Source: CAZIOH01 sp964540815
Lineage (GTDB): Bacteria > Myxococcota_A > Polyangia > Fen-1088
Direction: 5' to 3'
Length of the DNA stretch: 56,742 bases
Assembly (NCBI GenBank): GCA_964540815.1
Contig: CAZIOH010000040.1
Coordinates: 1-56,742, forward strand
Below are positions 53,245 through 56,742 of the stretch, one piece after another (the first letter of the stretch is position 1; every line of letters starts with the position of its first letter). Under the pieces are notes generated by a model, which did no database searches, had not been told where the DNA came from, and saw only the letters and a list, made by a program, of their open reading frames with translations. A program made the position numbers and the translations under genes.

Positions 53245-54457
53245 CAGGTTCCTCCTGCGACTCCGCCGGGTGGAGCGACGGACAGGCCTGCACCACCCAG
53301 CGGGCAATCATGAGCTCTTCGTCCGTGGCGATGACCCGAACCGTGACGCGACTCGAATCGGTGGAGATGACGCCTGCGCTTTCCCCGTTGCGTGAACCGT
53401 CCAGCTCGATGCCCAGGAAGGCCAGCCCCTCGCAAATTCGCGCCCGGACGACTGGAGCATGTTCGCCGATGCCGCCCGCGAAGACCAGCGTGTCCAGGGC
53501 CCCCAGCGCTGCGGCGAAGGAGCCGATCCACTTCTTGGCCTGATAGCAGAACAGTGCAATGGCCTCCGCGGCTCGGACGTCATCGGCTTCCCGCCGCAGC
53601 AAGTCCCGCACGTCGGAGCTGGTCTCCGAGACGCCCAACAGCCCGGACTCCTGATTCACCAGACGCTGAAATTGCGCCGCGGTCACCCCGCCGGCTCGTT
53701 GCAGGTAGTAGACGAGGCCGGGGTCCAGATCTCCCGTCCTGGTGCCCATGACCAATCCCGAAGTCGGCGTGAATCCCATGCTGGTGTCGATGCTCTTGCC
53801 GTCACGCACGGCGGTCAGGCTCGCGCCGCTCCCGAGATGCGCCAGGATCACTCGGCCCGTCGTCGCCGTCGGATCGCCGAGGCGCGCAAGCTCTCCCATC
53901 AGGAAGGCATACGAGATCCCGTGGAACCCGTACCGACGTATTCCATGAGCCTCGTAGCGGCGCGGAATTGGCAACATCCGGGCCACCCGGGGGAGATCAT
54001 GGTAAAACGCCGTGTCGAAGCAGGCGACCTGAGGCAGGGCGGGAAACTGCCGATGCACCGCCTCGATCAGCAGGATCTCCTCCGGCAGGTGCTCGGGGTC
54101 GAACGGACTGAGCTTGCGCAACTCCTCGATGATCTCCGGGGTGATTCGCACGGGCTGACTGTAATTCGGTCCGCCATGGACCACGCGGTGCCCCACCGCG
54201 GCAATTGCGCCCCCGTGCTGGGCCAGCCAGTCCATGAGCACGCCCACCGCGGCCGCTTGATTCGGCGCTTCCACCTGCCGCGACAGGTTGTCCCGCAGAT
54301 GTGCGTCCTTCACCTCGAGCGTGGCCGACGGCAGCCCAATCCGAGTGACCGCTCCAGTAACCCGCCGTCGAAGCGCCTCGCCGACCTCGAACAGAGCGAA
54401 CTTGATGCTCGACGAGCCCCCATTGAGCGTCAGGATCATAGGATTGGCGGCCTTCAT
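53207..54457 (-). CDS. ackA: Acetate kinase
   Basis: 416 residues; ATG 54457 follows GGAGGAG, and the further-upstream frame is Arg-rich noise. LTLNGGSSSIKFALF, GHRVVHGG, FDTAFYHDLP and HLGSGASLTAV are the acetokinase signatures. Converts acetyl phosphate plus ADP to acetate plus ATP: the energy-yielding step after phosphoketolase. 55 bases after pgm. Confidence 0.95.
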   Translation of the reverse strand: MKAANPMILTLNGGSSSIKFALFEVGEALRRRVTGAVTRIGLPSATLEVKDAHLRDNLSRQVEAPNQAAAVGVLMDWLAQHGGAIAAVGHRVVHGGPNYSQPVRITPEIIEELRKLSPFDPEHLPEEILLIEAVHRQFPALPQVACFDTAFYHDLPRVARMLPIPRRYEAHGIRRYGFHGISYAFLMGELARLGDPTATTGRVILAHLGSGASLTAVRDGKSIDTSMGFTPTSGLVMGTRTGDLDPGLVYYLQRAGGVTAAQFQRLVNQESGLLGVSETSSDVRDLLRREADDVRAAEAIALFCYQAKKWIGSFAAALGALDTLVFAGGIGEHAPVVRARICEGLAFLGIELDGSRNGESAGVISTDSSRVTVRVIATDEELMIARWVVQACPSLHPAESQEEPDAGRYRGRSRRV

Positions 54458-54512
54458 GGCCCAGCTCCTCCGACGCTCTGCAGGCCGTCGGGCAAGTCCA
54501 GGGTTTGTGGGC

Positions 54513-56222
54513 TCATGGGGTCCCTCCCGAGACCGCCGAAGCTGGGCGCGTCGTGCTCGGATGCGGTGCCGTCGCCTTCGCCTTCGCCAAGGCGTTGCTG
54601 ACGATCTCTTGCGCCTGCTCCAGAACGCGCCGCAGGTGAACCGGACCCTGGAAGGTCTCGGCATAGATCTTGTAGATGTTCTCGGTGCCCGACGGCCGCG
54701 CCGCGAGCCACGCGCTCTTGGACACGACCTTGACCCCTCCGATGGGAGCGTTGTTCCCCGGGGCGCGGATGAGGACGACGTCGATCTGTTCGCCCGCCAG
54801 CTCGGTCAGCTTGACCTGCTCGGCTGAGAGGGTCGCCAGCAGCTTCTTCTGGTCCAGCGTCGCGGTCGCCTCGACTCGGTCGTAGACGGGGTCCCCGAGC
54901 TCCCGCGTCAGCTCACGATAGATCTCTCCCGGATCGCGATCCATCCGGGCCGTGAGCTCCGCCGCCAACAGGGCCGGGATGATCCCGTCCTTGTCGGTGG
55001 TCCAGACGCTGCCGTCCATCCGGCTGAAGGAGGCGCCAGCGCTCTCCTCGCCGCCGAAGCCCACCGAGCCGTCGAGGAGGCCATCGACGAACCACTTGAA
55101 GCCCACCGGCACCTCGAAGAGTGTTCGGCCAAGCTTGGCGGTGACGCGGTCGATCATCTGGCTGCTGACCAGGGTCTTCCCGACCGCAGCGTTCTTCCCC
55201 CACCTGGGGCTATGTTGGTAGAGATAGAGGATGGCGGCGCACAGGTAGTGGTTAGGTGGTAGCAGTCCCGAGGTCCGGGTGACGATGCCGTGTCGGTCGT
55301 GGTCCGTGTCGCAGGCGAAGGCGAGATCGAACCGGTCCTTCATCCCGAGCAACCGCTGCATCGCGTAGGTCGAGGAAGGGTCCATTCCGATCTGACCGTC
55401 CCAATCCAGCGTCATGAAGCGAAAGGTCGGGTCCACCACCTCGCTCACCACGGCGAGACGCAGGCCGTAGCGCTCGCCGATGCGTCCCCAGTAGTGGTCG
55501 CCGGCGCCACCGAGCGGATCGACTCCGAGGTCGAGCTTGGCAGAGCGGATGGCGTTCATGTCGATGACGTCGGCGAGTGCGGCGACGTAGGTGCCGAGAT
55601 AGTCGTATCGGTGAGTCGTCGAGGCGCTGAGCGCCCGCTGGAGGGGAGTTCGCTTCAATCCCAGAAGGGCAGCGCCGAGGAATTCGTTCGCCTTCGCCTG
55701 GATCCAGTCGGTGACGTTCGACGGGGCCGGCCCACCGCTGGGAGGGTTGTACTTGAACCCCCCGTAGCGGGGTGGATTGTGTGACGGCGTGATGACGATT
55801 CCGTCGGCGAGCCGTGACGTCCGCCCGTTGTTGTGCGTGAGAATCGCGTGCGAGATGACGGGGCTCGGAGTGTACTCATCACCCTGGGCGATCACGATCT
55901 CCACCCCGTTCGCCGCCAGCACCTCCATGCCGGTGAAGAAGGCCGGAACCGAAAGAGCATGGGTGTCGAGGCCGAGAAACAGCGGCCCATCTATCCCTTG
56001 CTGGAAGCGGTACTGGCAAATGGCCTGGGAGATGGCCAGGATGTGCCATTCGTTGAAGGCCCGGTCGAACGATGACCCCCGGTGGCTCGAGGTCCCAAAG
56101 GTGACCCGATGCTCGGGTACGGTCGGGTCGGGCCTCTCCGTGTAGCACGCCGAGACAAGCCGGGGCACGTCTACCAGCATCGGTGGGTCGGCCGGCTTTC
56201 CTGCCAAGGGACTCACCTTCAT
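54513..56222 (-). CDS. pgm: Phosphoglucomutase (alpha-D-glucose phosphate-specific)
   Basis: 569 residues. Phosphoserine loop TPSHNPPRYGGFK, metal loop CDTDHDRHG, sugar loop GGEESAGASF and phosphate loop RPSGTENIYKIY. Interconverts glucose-1-P and glucose-6-P, linking glycogen or trehalose stores to the fermentation pathway. First intact gene of the pgm-ackA-rpiB-aldolase operon; ATG overlaps a small upstream frame (ATGA). Confidence 0.95.
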   Translation of the reverse strand: MKVSPLAGKPADPPMLVDVPRLVSACYTERPDPTVPEHRVTFGTSSHRGSSFDRAFNEWHILAISQAICQYRFQQGIDGPLFLGLDTHALSVPAFFTGMEVLAANGVEIVIAQGDEYTPSPVISHAILTHNNGRTSRLADGIVITPSHNPPRYGGFKYNPPSGGPAPSNVTDWIQAKANEFLGAALLGLKRTPLQRALSASTTHRYDYLGTYVAALADVIDMNAIRSAKLDLGVDPLGGAGDHYWGRIGERYGLRLAVVSEVVDPTFRFMTLDWDGQIGMDPSSTYAMQRLLGMKDRFDLAFACDTDHDRHGIVTRTSGLLPPNHYLCAAILYLYQHSPRWGKNAAVGKTLVSSQMIDRVTAKLGRTLFEVPVGFKWFVDGLLDGSVGFGGEESAGASFSRMDGSVWTTDKDGIIPALLAAELTARMDRDPGEIYRELTRELGDPVYDRVEATATLDQKKLLATLSAEQVKLTELAGEQIDVVLIRAPGNNAPIGGVKVVSKSAWLAARPSGTENIYKIYAETFQGPVHLRRVLEQAQEIVSNALAKAKATAPHPSTTRPASAVSGGTP

Positions 56223-56350
56223 GACGGTCTCGTCACCGGCGCCCGCTCGCTCGCCACCGACGCGGCGTCGAGGCTGAAGGTCAGGGTGCCGGCATCCATC
56301 CGTGCGGCAAGACCATTGCTTCCATCGATGGATGACTTGGTTTCGAGCAT
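56219..56350 (-). other. 43-codon frame overlapping pgm start
   Basis: MLETKSSIDGSNGLAARMDAG and on to ERAPVTRPS ends in a TGA that shares ATGA with the pgm start, the same junction type as in the deletion mini-ORFs nearby. It may be another internally deleted gene kept for coupling, or chance. No ribosome site seen, no family recognised. Confidence 0.35.
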
Positions 56351-56742
56351 GTGTTCTGTCCGGAGCTTATCAACGGGAGCGACGACCACCCGTGCAGGCG
56401 ACTCCCTACATGGATTCTGCCTGGGCACTGTGCGGCTCGCCGGCGACATGACCAATCCCCAAGAGTGCGGAGAGGGCCGCCCGAAACTAGGCGGGCTCGC
56501 CCTCTCGCGCACCCGCGCGTGTCACGGATCACGTGCGTGCTTCCCCGCCTGCCAGTGCGCCTCGATCTGTTCGAGACTGATGCGGTGGTCGATTGTTCCT
56601 TGTCTTCTGGATACCAGTACCCATGATGGAGGGGCACGTGAGGGATGGTAGGTGGCGACACGTCACCCAGATTCTCTGTGCTCCCTGACTTGTGTTCCTA
56701 TGTCAACATGCGGAACCCGCGCGCGTCGATGCAGAGGTGCAT
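56351..56742. other. Region upstream of pgm operon
   Basis: No gene seen. On the minus strand a TTGACA at about 56702-56707 could be a -35 box, but no -10 box stands at 17 bases. Presumably contains the operon promoter. Confidence 0.35.

Overview
The window is a high-GC bacterial chromosome segment. It most resembles Myxococcota (Polyangia-like deltaproteobacteria): an NGLSS-repeat secreted protein of the kind common there, large PAS/GAF hybrid histidine kinases, a sigma-54 activator with a V4R sensor domain, and a fused arsenate reductase. That placement is inference; no rRNA or other marker gene is present.

Layout. 1-1602: a broken repeat protein and relics of an IS21-like transposase and a transposition ATPase. 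1651-9319 (minus): two paralogous hybrid histidine kinases, a receiver-only regulator and a zinc-dehydrogenase relative without its catalytic zinc ligands. 9544-13765 (plus): a triple-domain KaiC-like operon in which all three genes carry a frameshift. 14099-21279: Acg-type nitroreductase, PRC-barrel and coiled-coil proteins, an XylR/V4R sigma-54 regulator, a F420-reductase-like dehydrogenase, thioredoxin and a DCC thiol oxidoreductase. 21499-24126: a broken OsmC, a frameshifted Acr3 arsenite pump and an ArsC-VOC fusion. 24502-33439: stress-type genes (BON, MscS, PRC-barrel, eRF1-like) and a MacAB-type exporter whose adaptor is broken. Four of the stress or hypothetical genes have a matching sigma-54-like -24/-12 element upstream.

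34284-56222 (minus) is the most interesting part. It encodes a fermentation and ion-pump island: phosphoketolase, two class I aldolases, RpiB, acetate kinase, phosphoglucomutase, a P3A proton pump and an N-type F1Fo-ATPase. The block phosphoketolase-atpR-aldolase-atpD(start) occurs twice. In copy 1 (36686-40438) phosphoketolase and aldolase are intact, while atpR has an internal deletion and only the first codons of atpD remain. In copy 2 (48162-50697) atpR and atpD are intact, while phosphoketolase and aldolase have internal deletions. The deletions are complementary and in frame, and most ATGA start/stop overlaps are kept, so the mini-ORFs may persist to keep downstream genes translationally coupled. 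Other fragments (tpiA 3' end, BON remnants, a DUF3363 relaxase relic) show repeated duplication and deletion.

Together the intact enzymes could convert sugar phosphates through phosphoketolase to acetyl phosphate and then acetate plus ATP, with the N-ATPase and P3A pump spending ATP on the membrane gradient. With the Acg nitroreductase, KaiC-like and BON/PRC proteins this suggests a low-oxygen or dormancy programme under sigma-54 and two-component control. Several single-base frameshifts could be assembly errors; the in-frame deletions and degenerate copies are harder to explain that way.
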